From NCBI GenBank assembly GCA_002422285.1, contig DIUF01000117.1, positions 1 through 9,089 on the forward strand: DNA of 9,089 nucleotides, read 5' to 3'. Under the pieces are notes generated by a model. That model was not told the origin of the DNA and ran no database searches. It was given only the letters and a program-made list of their open reading frames with translations. Of the stretch, positions 1-6,734 are shown piece by piece; the first letter of the stretch is position 1; each line of letters begins with the position of its first letter. This stretch comes from Flavobacteriales bacterium UBA6165. Its GTDB lineage: Bacteria; Bacteroidota; Bacteroidia; Flavobacteriales_D; Crocinitomicaceae. The translations under genes were made by a program, and so were the position numbers.

Positions 1-485
1 ACACGTGTCCAATTCGTATCAATGTGCAGACCGTCTAAATATTTTTTGGTGTCGATATATAAATAAGAACCACCGCCTGAAAAATCTTCCAAAGAGGCCA
101 CAATTGGTAAAGCGCCACTTGTTTTGGTTTGGGTGCGCACATAAAAAGTCAAGGCCTTTCTCATTCGCGCATCAGACATATCGACAGCTGTCCAATTGGA
201 AAAACTATTTCCGAAACCAATCCATTCGCAGCCTTTAGATTTGTCCCATGATATTTTAATGCTATTCTTTCCTGAATAGGCTGCCTCATTGGTGATTCTG
301 AAATCGCCACAATAAAACAAAGAATGCCATAATGTGCCTTGTGCATCACTAAAAACAATGGATTCAGCGCGTTGCTCTATAGTGGGCTTTTCATAGCGAT
401 CATACAATTGTTGCTTTTGAAATTGCACCAACTCACAGGCACCCAATCCGAACATCAGTATCAATATGGCAATTTGCTTTCTCAA
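1..485 (-). CDS. Putative lipoprotein with CBM-like beta-sandwich (C-terminus beyond window)
   Basis: No specific family recognised. Reading starts at a TTG (485-483) that overlaps the stop codon of the upstream gene as TTGA; an in-frame TAA lies six codons upstream and the next ATG (codon 11) would destroy the signal peptide, so TTG is the best start. The visible 161 residues begin with a lipoprotein signal: basic RK at 2-3, a hydrophobic stretch, and lipobox LGAC with the lipidated Cys at 17. Residues about 60-160 have the look of a galactose-binding or carbohydrate-binding (CBM11-like) jelly roll, with a G-K-N-S-I-K-I-S-W strand near 72-80 and the W-I-G-F-G segment near 88-92; this fold call is by eye. 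After Cys17 there is no acidic export signal (E-L-V-Q-F follows), so it may face the periplasm, unlike its neighbour. It is the last gene of the four-gene operon visible here and is probably translationally coupled. Confidence 0.75.
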   Translation of the reverse strand, partial: MRKQIAILILMFGLGACELVQFQKQQLYDRYEKPTIEQRAESIVFSDAQGTLWHSLFYCGDFRITNEAAYSGKNSIKISWDKSKGCEWIGFGNSFSNWTAVDMSDARMRKALTFYVRTQTKTSGALPIVASLEDFSGGGSYLYIDTKKYLDGLHIDTNWTR

Positions 486-1486
486 GGTTGATAAGGTTCG
501 TTAAGCGTGAAAATCAAATGATCGGCATAGGCCTGAGCATTTCCATTGTTGGGATTTGCCAAGAAGAATACATTTATGGAAATCAACTTGGAAGGTTCAG
601 TGAGTCCGTTTCCATTGGTTTGTTGCACATTACCATCAGCATCAAATTTCAAGTCGGCATATTTTCTAGAAATCAAATCCCAATCTAGGGTGTTCGACCA
701 ATATTCAAAAATGAAACGGTCCTCTGAATTCAAGGTGAATACGCCGTCGCCATTATCGTCTTCATCGAACCAAAACAGCAAAAATGAATTTTGAGGGCCT
801 ACATTTTGTAGAGCTTTGAATGCGATATTGAAGAACAAATTGTTGGCGTTAGCAGGCAAACCGAAAGAACCACCAGCAGGCGGACGAATGGTAACAGAAC
901 CAATGGCCCAGTCCCAGCCCACCGTTCCATTCCATGAATAAAAACAGGAGCCTTTTGCTGCTAAAGCCGGGTCGCACGTAATTGTTCCAGCCACAGTCGT
1001 TTGGTTGAATTGTTGCCAAGCCGCTCCTAGACCTTCTTCAAAACTGGTGATTAAAAATCCTTGGTCTTGTTTGAGACCTGTAATCAAAACGGAATCAAGA
1101 AGCGTTGGGCTATCCGCTTCGTTAGGGAAAGTGATGGTGATATAAGCTTTTTCCAAATTGAAACTCGGAAATTTGTTTGCGCCACCTGTCCAAACAGCGT
1201 TATCCAAGGACAAAATTCTCTCGTTTCCTATAATAGTGCGCACAGCTCCAGAATTCTCGCCTTCAATTTGAATAATCCAATTGGTGTTTTTGGACAATTC
1301 CATACTGAAAACGACTTGTTGTCCGGCTGAAAAATCTACCTCGTATTGGTTGATCGATAAATCCTGGATTATGGCAAAAGGACCGAAGCTATCGGCCAAA
1401 CTCGGACCGTCGAAATTGATTTTGTCATCTTTTCTGCATCCAAAAATGAGCGAAACCAAAAAGGAATAAATGATTAAATTCTTCAT
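482..1486 (-). CDS. Surface-exposed lipoprotein with putative carbohydrate-binding-like domain
   Basis: A 334-residue lipoprotein of no family I recognise. The signal peptide ends in F-G-C with the lipidated Cys at 17. The next residues, R-K-D-D-K, fit the K-(D/E)2 lipoprotein export signal described in Capnocytophaga, which sends lipoproteins to the outer face of the outer membrane. Residues about 45-140 look like an Ig/FN3-like beta domain. Residues about 145-330 look like a jelly-roll of the galactose-binding type, including two cysteines (171, 181) that could pair and an acidic loop at 241-248 containing D-x-N-x-D-G, which resembles an EF-hand or dockerin calcium loop. The gene starts 3 nt after the stop of the barrel gene upstream and its TGA overlaps the TTG of the next lipoprotein. 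I infer a surface ligand-binding subunit working with the two barrels; substrate unknown. Confidence 0.85.
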   Translation of the reverse strand: MKNLIIYSFLVSLIFGCRKDDKINFDGPSLADSFGPFAIIQDLSINQYEVDFSAGQQVVFSMELSKNTNWIIQIEGENSGAVRTIIGNERILSLDNAVWTGGANKFPSFNLEKAYITITFPNEADSPTLLDSVLITGLKQDQGFLITSFEEGLGAAWQQFNQTTVAGTITCDPALAAKGSCFYSWNGTVGWDWAIGSVTIRPPAGGSFGLPANANNLFFNIAFKALQNVGPQNSFLLFWFDEDDNGDGVFTLNSEDRFIFEYWSNTLDWDLISRKYADLKFDADGNVQQTNGNGLTEPSKLISINVFFLANPNNGNAQAYADHLIFTLNEPYQP

Positions 1487-1489
1487 GGC

Positions 1490-3205
1490 TTAAAAAGTTA
1501 GCGTGTATAAAATATTAAACTGAGAAATACCGTAGTTAATTCCTCCTGTTGTTTTGTTTTTCAATTGGTGGTTTTGATAATTCACCAAAAGCTGATTCTT
1601 CTCACTAAATTTATAACGCAAGCCCGCGGCGAAAGTCGTTTCACTGACATCCAAATCGATGGCTTGAAAATTATTGACCGTATTAAAAGCGTTGCGCTGC
1701 GTAATAAATTCATTTCCTTTTGCTTGGAAATATTTCGCTCCAAACAAAATATCCAATTTGCCTACCAAATTTACGGAAAGTCCGAAATCTATCAAAGTGC
1801 TAGATAGATTAATTTTCTCAAAAACATCTCCACCTCGACTCGTGATGTCGTGTCTAACACCCAAATTCACAATAAGTTCACGTTTCCAGCCTAAGAAATC
1901 GTTGATGCGAATGTCTGTGCCTGCTCCAATTGAAGTAAAGGATTTTTTGAGATTTGTTCCCATGCCTCGGGATTCAAAAAGTTGCGCGATTTGAATAAAA
2001 CTGCGTTTGAATTTTACGGAATCCGAACGTTCGGCATTCAAATAAACTCCACGGCGGTTAGGTGTTGCAATACCATGAGGATTAATATTGTCGTAAGCCA
2101 CATTGTAGGCCATCAGTCGGTCCTGAATCTGAAAACTGTAATCAGCATTGAAGTTGATAATATCGGTTAAATTTATTGGTCGACCCAACGCGGCATTGGT
2201 GTACTGTTGAAAAACACCAGGAAACTTGGTGAAATCTACACGCTTGGTTTGTGCTCCAGGCGAGAAAAAATCTGCCCCCACGTCTTTATAGCCCAAGTTC
2301 ATTACAATTTTTGGTTTTTTGAAATGCATGTTAAAAGAAGCATCATAAAACCAATCGTTTTGCAAGTCGGGCGCCAAAGGATTGACATAGTTGATATAAT
2401 TCACATTGGAAAATCCTGCTTCAGCGTCAAAGCCCCAATCGATGTTTTCATTAATAGCATTGCGGTACTTCAAGCTAAAAGTATTCACATTGTTTTTGTA
2501 GCGAATGCTATCGCTGATGGTGCGTGTTAGATCAAACAAAGAAATACTGTTGAAGGCAAATTGTAACTTATCGTTTTGTTTCCAAGTAATTGTTCCTCCA
2601 CCAAACAAACGCTCTGGGATTGTGATGCCATCTGTTGGTCTTTGGCGCGTAATAAATCCACTAAATTCAATAGCTTTTAAAAACTTGTTGAATTGCAAAC
2701 CAAATCCAATTTGAGCCCCTTGCATGCGCCAAGTGTTGTTGGGCATGTAAAACATGTCGTAATGCACAACTTGGCGTCTGAGTGAAAAAATCTCTGCTTC
2801 GTTGATGCTGCCTTCTTCTTGGAAATTGTAGAGCGTGTAAGGTGTCATCTTCAAATCTATATCACCAAGATTGTATTTCACAACATTTCCAGCAACGCCT
2901 CTTAAAGTGAGTTGACGAACATTGAAAGAAACCCCTCCACCCCAAAATCCTCCCAATTCATTGCGAATACGGAAGCTACTGATAATTTCTGTGTTGGCAT
3001 TCGGGAAAATGCTGAAGCCCAAATCCAATAAGGTGTGACCATAGTTGGCTCGAGGCGCATTGATCGAATCTAAAGCTGGGTCGATGAGCATATTCTTGGC
3101 AAACATGTAGCCACGGGCATCACCGTTTACTTGAAATTTTCGCTCCTGTGCCCAAAAATTTTGGGAAACAAACAAAAGCAGTAATATGTAGCCGATTCTC
3201 TTCAT
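1490..3205 (-). CDS. Predicted outer-membrane beta-barrel protein (571 aa)
   Basis: Family not recognised. Residues 1-19 form a Sec signal peptide (K2 R3, then a Leu-rich core, cleavage predicted after Ala19), leaving Gln20 as the mature N-terminus. The rest consists of alternating hydrophobic/polar stretches separated by Gly, Asn and Asp-rich turns, with many Tyr, Phe and Trp residues, and ends in an aromatic-terminated strand (L-Y-T-L-T-F), as is usual for Bam-inserted barrels. There is no TonB plug domain, carboxypeptidase-like N-terminal domain or SusD-like helical repeat. The length would suit a barrel of about 16-20 strands, but I cannot count them reliably. The ATG overlaps the stop of the upstream barrel gene as TAATG, so the two are likely translated together. 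It could be a porin, a substrate channel, or a scaffold for the two lipoproteins encoded next. Confidence 0.85.
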   Translation of the reverse strand: MKRIGYILLLLFVSQNFWAQERKFQVNGDARGYMFAKNMLIDPALDSINAPRANYGHTLLDLGFSIFPNANTEIISSFRIRNELGGFWGGGVSFNVRQLTLRGVAGNVVKYNLGDIDLKMTPYTLYNFQEEGSINEAEIFSLRRQVVHYDMFYMPNNTWRMQGAQIGFGLQFNKFLKAIEFSGFITRQRPTDGITIPERLFGGGTITWKQNDKLQFAFNSISLFDLTRTISDSIRYKNNVNTFSLKYRNAINENIDWGFDAEAGFSNVNYINYVNPLAPDLQNDWFYDASFNMHFKKPKIVMNLGYKDVGADFFSPGAQTKRVDFTKFPGVFQQYTNAALGRPINLTDIINFNADYSFQIQDRLMAYNVAYDNINPHGIATPNRRGVYLNAERSDSVKFKRSFIQIAQLFESRGMGTNLKKSFTSIGAGTDIRINDFLGWKRELIVNLGVRHDITSRGGDVFEKINLSSTLIDFGLSVNLVGKLDILFGAKYFQAKGNEFITQRNAFNTVNNFQAIDLDVSETTFAAGLRYKFSEKNQLLVNYQNHQLKNKTTGGINYGISQFNILYTLTF

Positions 3206-5145
3206 TAGAAAAAGATTTTTAATTCGATTGTTGACTCGTAGCCTCTGAAATTGTCCTGTACAAAACTGCGGTCTTCAAATGTAAACCAACGATGTCTGAA
3301 ATAAAGTCCGGTGTTTTTAGCAATCATAAAATCGAAACCCATACCCAAACCTATATTACTTTGATTCAGGGGGCGTTTTGAATCCAAATCTACACGTGTG
3401 TCGTAATTACCAATGATACGCTCCCAACCTGAATATAGTGTTACAACAAACTCTGGCGTAAGGCTGTAGTACAATTCCAATTGATGAGAATATTGGCGAA
3501 TGTATGCTGCTTCCGTAAAAACAGTTATAGGAGAAAATTTAGATTGAACTGAATTGTAGGCTCCCAAATAAAAAGCATGAAGATTCCTACCAAAAAGTTT
3601 TGTTCGATGCTTCAATTGAAGTTCAATATTGCTGAAATGTTTATCGTTGATGACTTCGCCGTTATCGCCAGTATCCGTAAGTATCACAGATTGAAAAACC
3701 GAGCGGAACAAGACACTTTTACGTCCATAAGGTCCTACATTTGCTGGAAAACCCCAACGCCAAAAACGCGCCATGGTTAATCCGTTGATGCTGTATCCAA
3801 AAGTTACTTCTCTGTTGATGTTTTCAATTTCTTTCGCAACGCCCACTGCCAAAGCGCCTTTCAGCGTGCCTAATTTGAAATCACCATTTAAACTTATTCC
3901 TTGTCTGTTATTGGCCATTTGCGAAATACCAATCATGGCGCTTCCGTTTTGTTGCAAAACCCCATTGGCACCAATAATAGGCGCCCCACCAGCTGAAGCA
4001 GATTCTAAATCCGTAACTGATGTATTGATGACCTCACTATTGTTATTCATGGCATTTGGACTAATTCTGAACACGTGCAATTGAAGCGGAATTTTAGTCA
4101 GCACTTTGTCCGTTCGGATTTTCAAAGTAAACATTTCACCAGGAGGCAAATCCATATATTGTGCCACTCCAATCTCACCAGCCAAAGACCACTTTTTGAA
4201 AATCAAATCGGCATCAAAAGTAACAACGTGCTGATTGATAGGCATCGATGTAAGTTCATCTAAAAACGTTCTTCGGCTCAAGGAATTCAAGCTCAACTTA
4301 TGTTTATCGATACTTTTGATGATTCTACCACCGTAAACAAAGTTGGGCACCGTATTTCTATAAAATTGGATAAACGATTGATTAGGTTGATTTCCGTTTA
4401 CTTCGGTTTGATCAAAAAAGGCAGAACCCGCATTTTGCGTTTTTCCATAAACCACATTGGCAGATAAACCCCAAGGCAATTCCGTAATGTCCATGATGAA
4501 ACCTTGAACGGCCTGATTGGCCCAGCGGGCATCTTGTGTGATTTCTCCTTTGTCGTAGTATTCAGAATACCGCTTGTCAATATCCTTAAATTGTGGGTCC
4601 CAAGGATTGCGTTCAAACAAGCTAAATCTGTTGAAACCATAAAAAGAACGCATGGTAAAGGCAGTCATGTTGTGCCAATGAATGCCACCCATTCGAATAG
4701 ACACATTGCCAAATTCCGTATTGAAATTGCCGTATAAATTTATCCCCAACAACAAATTGCGGTAGTAATCAAACTGACCGTTGTTCTGGTTCCAAACCAC
4801 CAAGTCTGTTCCAAATGAAGTTTGAGGGTTTACGCGACCTGAGATGTTCAGGGTAAGCTCAGGCAATTGAGTGTCGTCGCCAACTAAAATTGATCGACCT
4901 TGAACATAATACGGAACGCCAGCAACGTTGTCCACCATATACGGATTGGGCAACATGCGGTGTTGAGCATAAAATCTGTAAAAGCCATTGATACTAAAAC
5001 TTTCGAGCGGGGCCTTTTTTACTTCCTCAGGTTTAATTTGCTTCGATGAATCTGCAGCTTGCTCAGAAGATTGTGCAAACAAAAGGGGCCATGCAAACAA
5101 ATGCACGCCAAGGAAAATGAGCTTTATGAAATCCGTTTTAGTCAA
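3205..5145 (-). CDS. Predicted outer-membrane beta-barrel protein (646 aa), first gene of operon
   Basis: Family not recognised. The start is TTG at 5145-5143: an in-frame TAA lies two codons upstream and no in-frame ATG occurs before residue 64, while TTG gives a complete signal peptide (K3, K8, then a hydrophobic core, cleavage predicted after Ala24 with Gln25 as the mature end). A short Lys/Glu/Ser linker (25-48) leads into the first predicted strand (S-I-N-G-F-Y-R-F-Y, 51-59). The remainder shows amphipathic strands rich in aromatic residues and ends in I-E-L-K-I-F-F, a typical barrel-terminal strand. A Trp/Asp/Tyr-rich stretch near 180-205 may be an extracellular loop. No TonB plug is seen. 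It heads the operon and overlaps the second barrel gene by one base, suggesting paired barrels or sequential assembly. Carbohydrate or other ligand transport is only inferred from the neighbours. Confidence 0.85.
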   Translation of the reverse strand: MTKTDFIKLIFLGVHLFAWPLLFAQSSEQAADSSKQIKPEEVKKAPLESFSINGFYRFYAQHRMLPNPYMVDNVAGVPYYVQGRSILVGDDTQLPELTLNISGRVNPQTSFGTDLVVWNQNNGQFDYYRNLLLGINLYGNFNTEFGNVSIRMGGIHWHNMTAFTMRSFYGFNRFSLFERNPWDPQFKDIDKRYSEYYDKGEITQDARWANQAVQGFIMDITELPWGLSANVVYGKTQNAGSAFFDQTEVNGNQPNQSFIQFYRNTVPNFVYGGRIIKSIDKHKLSLNSLSRRTFLDELTSMPINQHVVTFDADLIFKKWSLAGEIGVAQYMDLPPGEMFTLKIRTDKVLTKIPLQLHVFRISPNAMNNNSEVINTSVTDLESASAGGAPIIGANGVLQQNGSAMIGISQMANNRQGISLNGDFKLGTLKGALAVGVAKEIENINREVTFGYSINGLTMARFWRWGFPANVGPYGRKSVLFRSVFQSVILTDTGDNGEVINDKHFSNIELQLKHRTKLFGRNLHAFYLGAYNSVQSKFSPITVFTEAAYIRQYSHQLELYYSLTPEFVVTLYSGWERIIGNYDTRVDLDSKRPLNQSNIGLGMGFDFMIAKNTGLYFRHRWFTFEDRSFVQDNFRGYESTIELKIFF

Positions 5146-5356
5146 GTGTTATTAGCATAATTTGAGTCTTTGCAGCACATGTTTTTCTTAAAAAAAGAAA
5201 GAATCGGCATCAAATACTTATTGTATTTCTCACACAAAGTAAAAAAAAGAAATCGGAACATCCATAAAAAATCTGATTTATTTTACAATTCTAGGAAAAG
5301 AATGTGAAAAATAGAGAGATGAAAAACAGAAAAAAACAAGGACTTTGAGATGTTAA
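5146..5356 (-). promoter_or_regulatory. AT-rich leader and control region of the four-gene operon
   Basis: A 211-nt non-coding stretch between the regulator stop and the TTG of the first barrel gene. It is strongly AT-rich with long A/T runs. I see no exact TAnnTTTG on the minus strand; the nearest is TTACTTTG at 5242-5235 (one mismatch) and I found no convincing -33 partner. It contains two similar sites on the minus strand, GATGCCGATTCTTT (from 5211) and GATGTTCCGATTTCTTT (from 5262), whose shared ATCGG cores (plus strand 5203-5207 and 5252-5256) are 49 bp apart. These are candidate operators for the adjacent regulator. No clear terminator hairpin follows the regulator gene, so some read-through into the operon is possible. 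Confidence 0.5.
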
Positions 5357-6049
5357 CTACAATTCAAAATTGAATCCTGTTTTTTTGAGTTCGTAATATT
5401 TCTGTTCATCGAAAGAGAACAGTTTCGCTGGACGATGGGATACAGATTTTTGCGTTTTCTTGGTATCCTTTAGGATATTCATTTTAGCGACTTTTTTTCT
5501 GAAATTTCTTGTATCCAAAGTTTCGCCCAAAATAGCTTCATAAAGTGACTGAAGTTCAGAAAGTGTAAACATTTTTGGCAAAAGCTCAAATCCAATTGGG
5601 TTCATGCGCACCGACTTGGTGAGTCTGTTGAAACAAGAATTGAGAATGGCATTGTGGTCGAAAGCAAGTGAACCGACGTCTTTCAATAAAAACCAACGTG
5701 CTTCTCGAGCGAAAGAGGCAGGATTCAATTTATAGTCGCTAATTTTTACCAAAGTATAATAACTAGCTGTAATCACTCGGCCAAATGGATGTCGATTTAC
5801 CTCGCCGAAGGTTTCAACTTGTTCGAAATATAGATCAGAAATTCCAGTCAAGTTGAATAAAACTTCATTCACAGATTGGTTCAAATCTTTGCGCGGATGC
5901 ACCAAATCGCCAGGCAAGGCCCAATACCCATTGAAGGGTTCGGCGCTGCGTTCGATAAGCAAAACTTTCAAGCCCTCATCATCGAAGCCAAATACTACGC
6001 AGTCTACCGATAAGGCGAGTGTAAAATACTCCTTCAATGATTCATCCAT
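5357..6049 (-). CDS. Nudix-domain/winged-helix transcriptional regulator (NrtR/AraR-like), catalytically degenerate
   Basis: A 230-residue regulator with an N-terminal Nudix fold (about 8-145) and a C-terminal winged helix (about 150-225). The order and motifs match the NrtR family, notably the Bacteroides AraR type: W-A-L-P-G at 43-47, V-x-T-F-G-E-V-N-R-H-P near 78-88, R-V-I-T-A-S-Y-Y at 91-98, then L-L-P-K-M-F-T-L-S-E-L-Q near 156-167, R-N-F-R-K-K at 181-186 (probable recognition helix) and S-H-R-P-A-K-L-F at 204-211 (wing). The Nudix box (48-70) has Asp48 in place of Gly and K54, V63, N66 and L67 in place of the four glutamates, so hydrolase activity is very unlikely. I chose ATG 6049 because the family begins just before this point; the frame stays open to an ATG at 6163, but that extension runs through the promoter region and adds a Cys-rich, non-homologous tail. 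It lies 211 nt upstream of the operon on the same strand and likely regulates it. The effector is unknown; a sugar is a reasonable guess from AraR. Confidence 0.9.
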   Translation of the reverse strand: MDESLKEYFTLALSVDCVVFGFDDEGLKVLLIERSAEPFNGYWALPGDLVHPRKDLNQSVNEVLFNLTGISDLYFEQVETFGEVNRHPFGRVITASYYTLVKISDYKLNPASFAREARWFLLKDVGSLAFDHNAILNSCFNRLTKSVRMNPIGFELLPKMFTLSELQSLYEAILGETLDTRNFRKKVAKMNILKDTKKTQKSVSHRPAKLFSFDEQKYYELKKTGFNFEL

Positions 6050-6086
6050 AATCTTCGTGGTGTCCAATATATTGATTTCGACGCTG

Positions 6087-6094
6087 CAAAAATA
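6087..6094 (-). promoter_or_regulatory. Candidate -7 promoter element of the Nudix regulator
   Basis: The minus strand reads TATTTTTG, a full match to the Bacteroidota -7 consensus TAnnTTTG, 37 nt before the ATG at 6049. It would give a leader of roughly 30 nt. No TTTG -33 element at the usual 17-23 nt spacing was found. Its position supports the 6049 start over the longer reading frame from 6163. Confidence 0.5.
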
Positions 6095-6098
6095 GTAG

Positions 6099-6130
6099 TT
6101 GCATTGAATTGAGCACCCGAATTCTTGCAA
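6099..6130. repeat. Imperfect inverted repeat, possible operator between divergent genes
   Basis: The arms TTGCATTGAATT (6099-6110) and GAATTCTTGCAA (6119-6130) pair as TTGCA/TGCAA outside and GAATT/AATTC inside, with a small offset between the two blocks. It sits just upstream of the regulator's -7 element and in the region shared with the divergent DUF2480 gene. That is where an autoregulatory site might lie, but the imperfection and high AT content mean it may be chance. Confidence 0.3.
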
Positions 6131-6172
6131 ACAAGTAAATTTGACATAAAAATAAGCGAACAATTTGAATCT

Positions 6173-6188
6173 TACTTTTGTACATTTG
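6173..6188 (+). promoter_or_regulatory. Tandem -7-like elements ahead of the DUF2480 gene
   Basis: Two adjacent full matches to TAnnTTTG occur: TACTTTTG (6173-6180) and TACATTTG (6181-6188). They end 13 and 5 nt before the ATG at 6194. The first could give a leader of about 8-10 nt; the second would give a nearly leaderless message. A TTTGACA stands at 6140-6146, but its spacing (29 nt to the first box) is longer than usual, so the -33 partner is unclear. Confidence 0.4.
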
Positions 6189-6193
6189 TCATC

Positions 6194-6700
6194 ATGGAAA
6201 TTGTAAATCGCGTTAAAAACAGTGGACTCATCACCATCGACTTGGAAGACTTTGTTCCAAGAGCCAATAAACTTGTTGCTCTAGACATCAAAGACCAATT
6301 GTGGCAAGGCATGGTTTTGAAAGAAAAAGATTTTCGTGCTTACATCGACTCAGCCGATTGGTCTGTTTATCAAAATATGATCGTACATGTTTATTGTTCA
6401 GAAGATGCTATTGTTCCGCCTTGGGCCTATATGCTTTTGGGTTCAGCGCTACAACCATACGCATCTCAAGTTGTTTTTGGAGATGAAAAAACAGCAATCG
6501 AAACTTTGGTGATGGAAAAAATCAACGCATTGAATTCAGATGAATATCAAGATGCGCGCGTGGTAATTAAGGGTTGTGCGAAAATTCCGAATATCGAAAA
6601 GGCATTTACAGCGTTAACGATGAAACTTCGAGGCTCGGTGAAATCGTTGATGTATGGTGAGCCGTGTTCAACTGTTCCGATTTATAAAAGGGGGAAGTGA
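6194..6700 (+). CDS. DUF2480 family protein
   Basis: A 168-residue soluble protein that I recognise as DUF2480, conserved across Bacteroidota and of unknown function. Typical family segments are present: N-S-G-L-I-T-I-D-L-E-D-F at 9-20, L-D-I-K-D near 30-34, L-K-E-K-D-F-R near 42-48, A-I-V-P-P-W-A-Y-M near 72-80, Y-Q-D-A-R-V-V-I-K-G-C at 118-128, and the C-terminal M-Y-G-E-P-C-S-T-V-P at 153-162. Cysteines at 68, 128 and 158 are worth noting as possible metal or redox residues, which is inference. There is no signal peptide or membrane segment, so it is cytoplasmic. I chose ATG 6194 rather than an in-frame ATG at 6125 because family homology begins here and the promoter-like boxes lie just upstream. 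It is divergent from the regulator and converges with the membrane-protein gene downstream (34-nt gap, no clear terminator). Confidence 0.92.
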   Translation: MEIVNRVKNSGLITIDLEDFVPRANKLVALDIKDQLWQGMVLKEKDFRAYIDSADWSVYQNMIVHVYCSEDAIVPPWAYMLLGSALQPYASQVVFGDEKTAIETLVMEKINALNSDEYQDARVVIKGCAKIPNIEKAFTALTMKLRGSVKSLMYGEPCSTVPIYKRGK

Positions 6701-6734
6701 TGGGTGAATTTGGACTTTGGTTTTTAGGACAACT

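Noticed and set aside
5..358. Short frames on both strands (5-238 plus, 161-358 minus)
   Set aside because: Both are overlapped by the TTG-started lipoprotein frame at 1-485, which has a full signal peptide and continues an operon.
1565..4737. Several open frames of 62-107 codons on the plus strand opposite the barrel genes, and an 80-codon one on the minus strand at 4398-4640
   Set aside because: They lie wholly inside well-supported barrel genes in other frames, have atypical composition and lack promoters; they are shadows.
1..5145. SusC/SusD pair of a classical polysaccharide utilisation locus
   Set aside because: Neither barrel has a TonB box, plug or N-terminal carboxypeptidase-like domain, and neither lipoprotein has the SusD helical repeat pattern.
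5181..5203. TTTCTT-A(n)-AAGAAA hairpin as a terminator of the regulator gene
   Set aside because: It is only A-T pairs in a low-complexity run more than 150 nt past the stop codon; stability would be very low.
6050..6163. N-terminal extension of the Nudix regulator to an ATG at 6163
   Set aside because: The extra 38 residues are Cys/Phe/Tyr-rich, do not match the family and run through a TAnnTTTG element and the divergent promoter region.
6125..6193. N-terminal extension of the DUF2480 gene from an ATG at 6125
   Set aside because: Family similarity starts at 6194 and the extension covers the promoter-like boxes.
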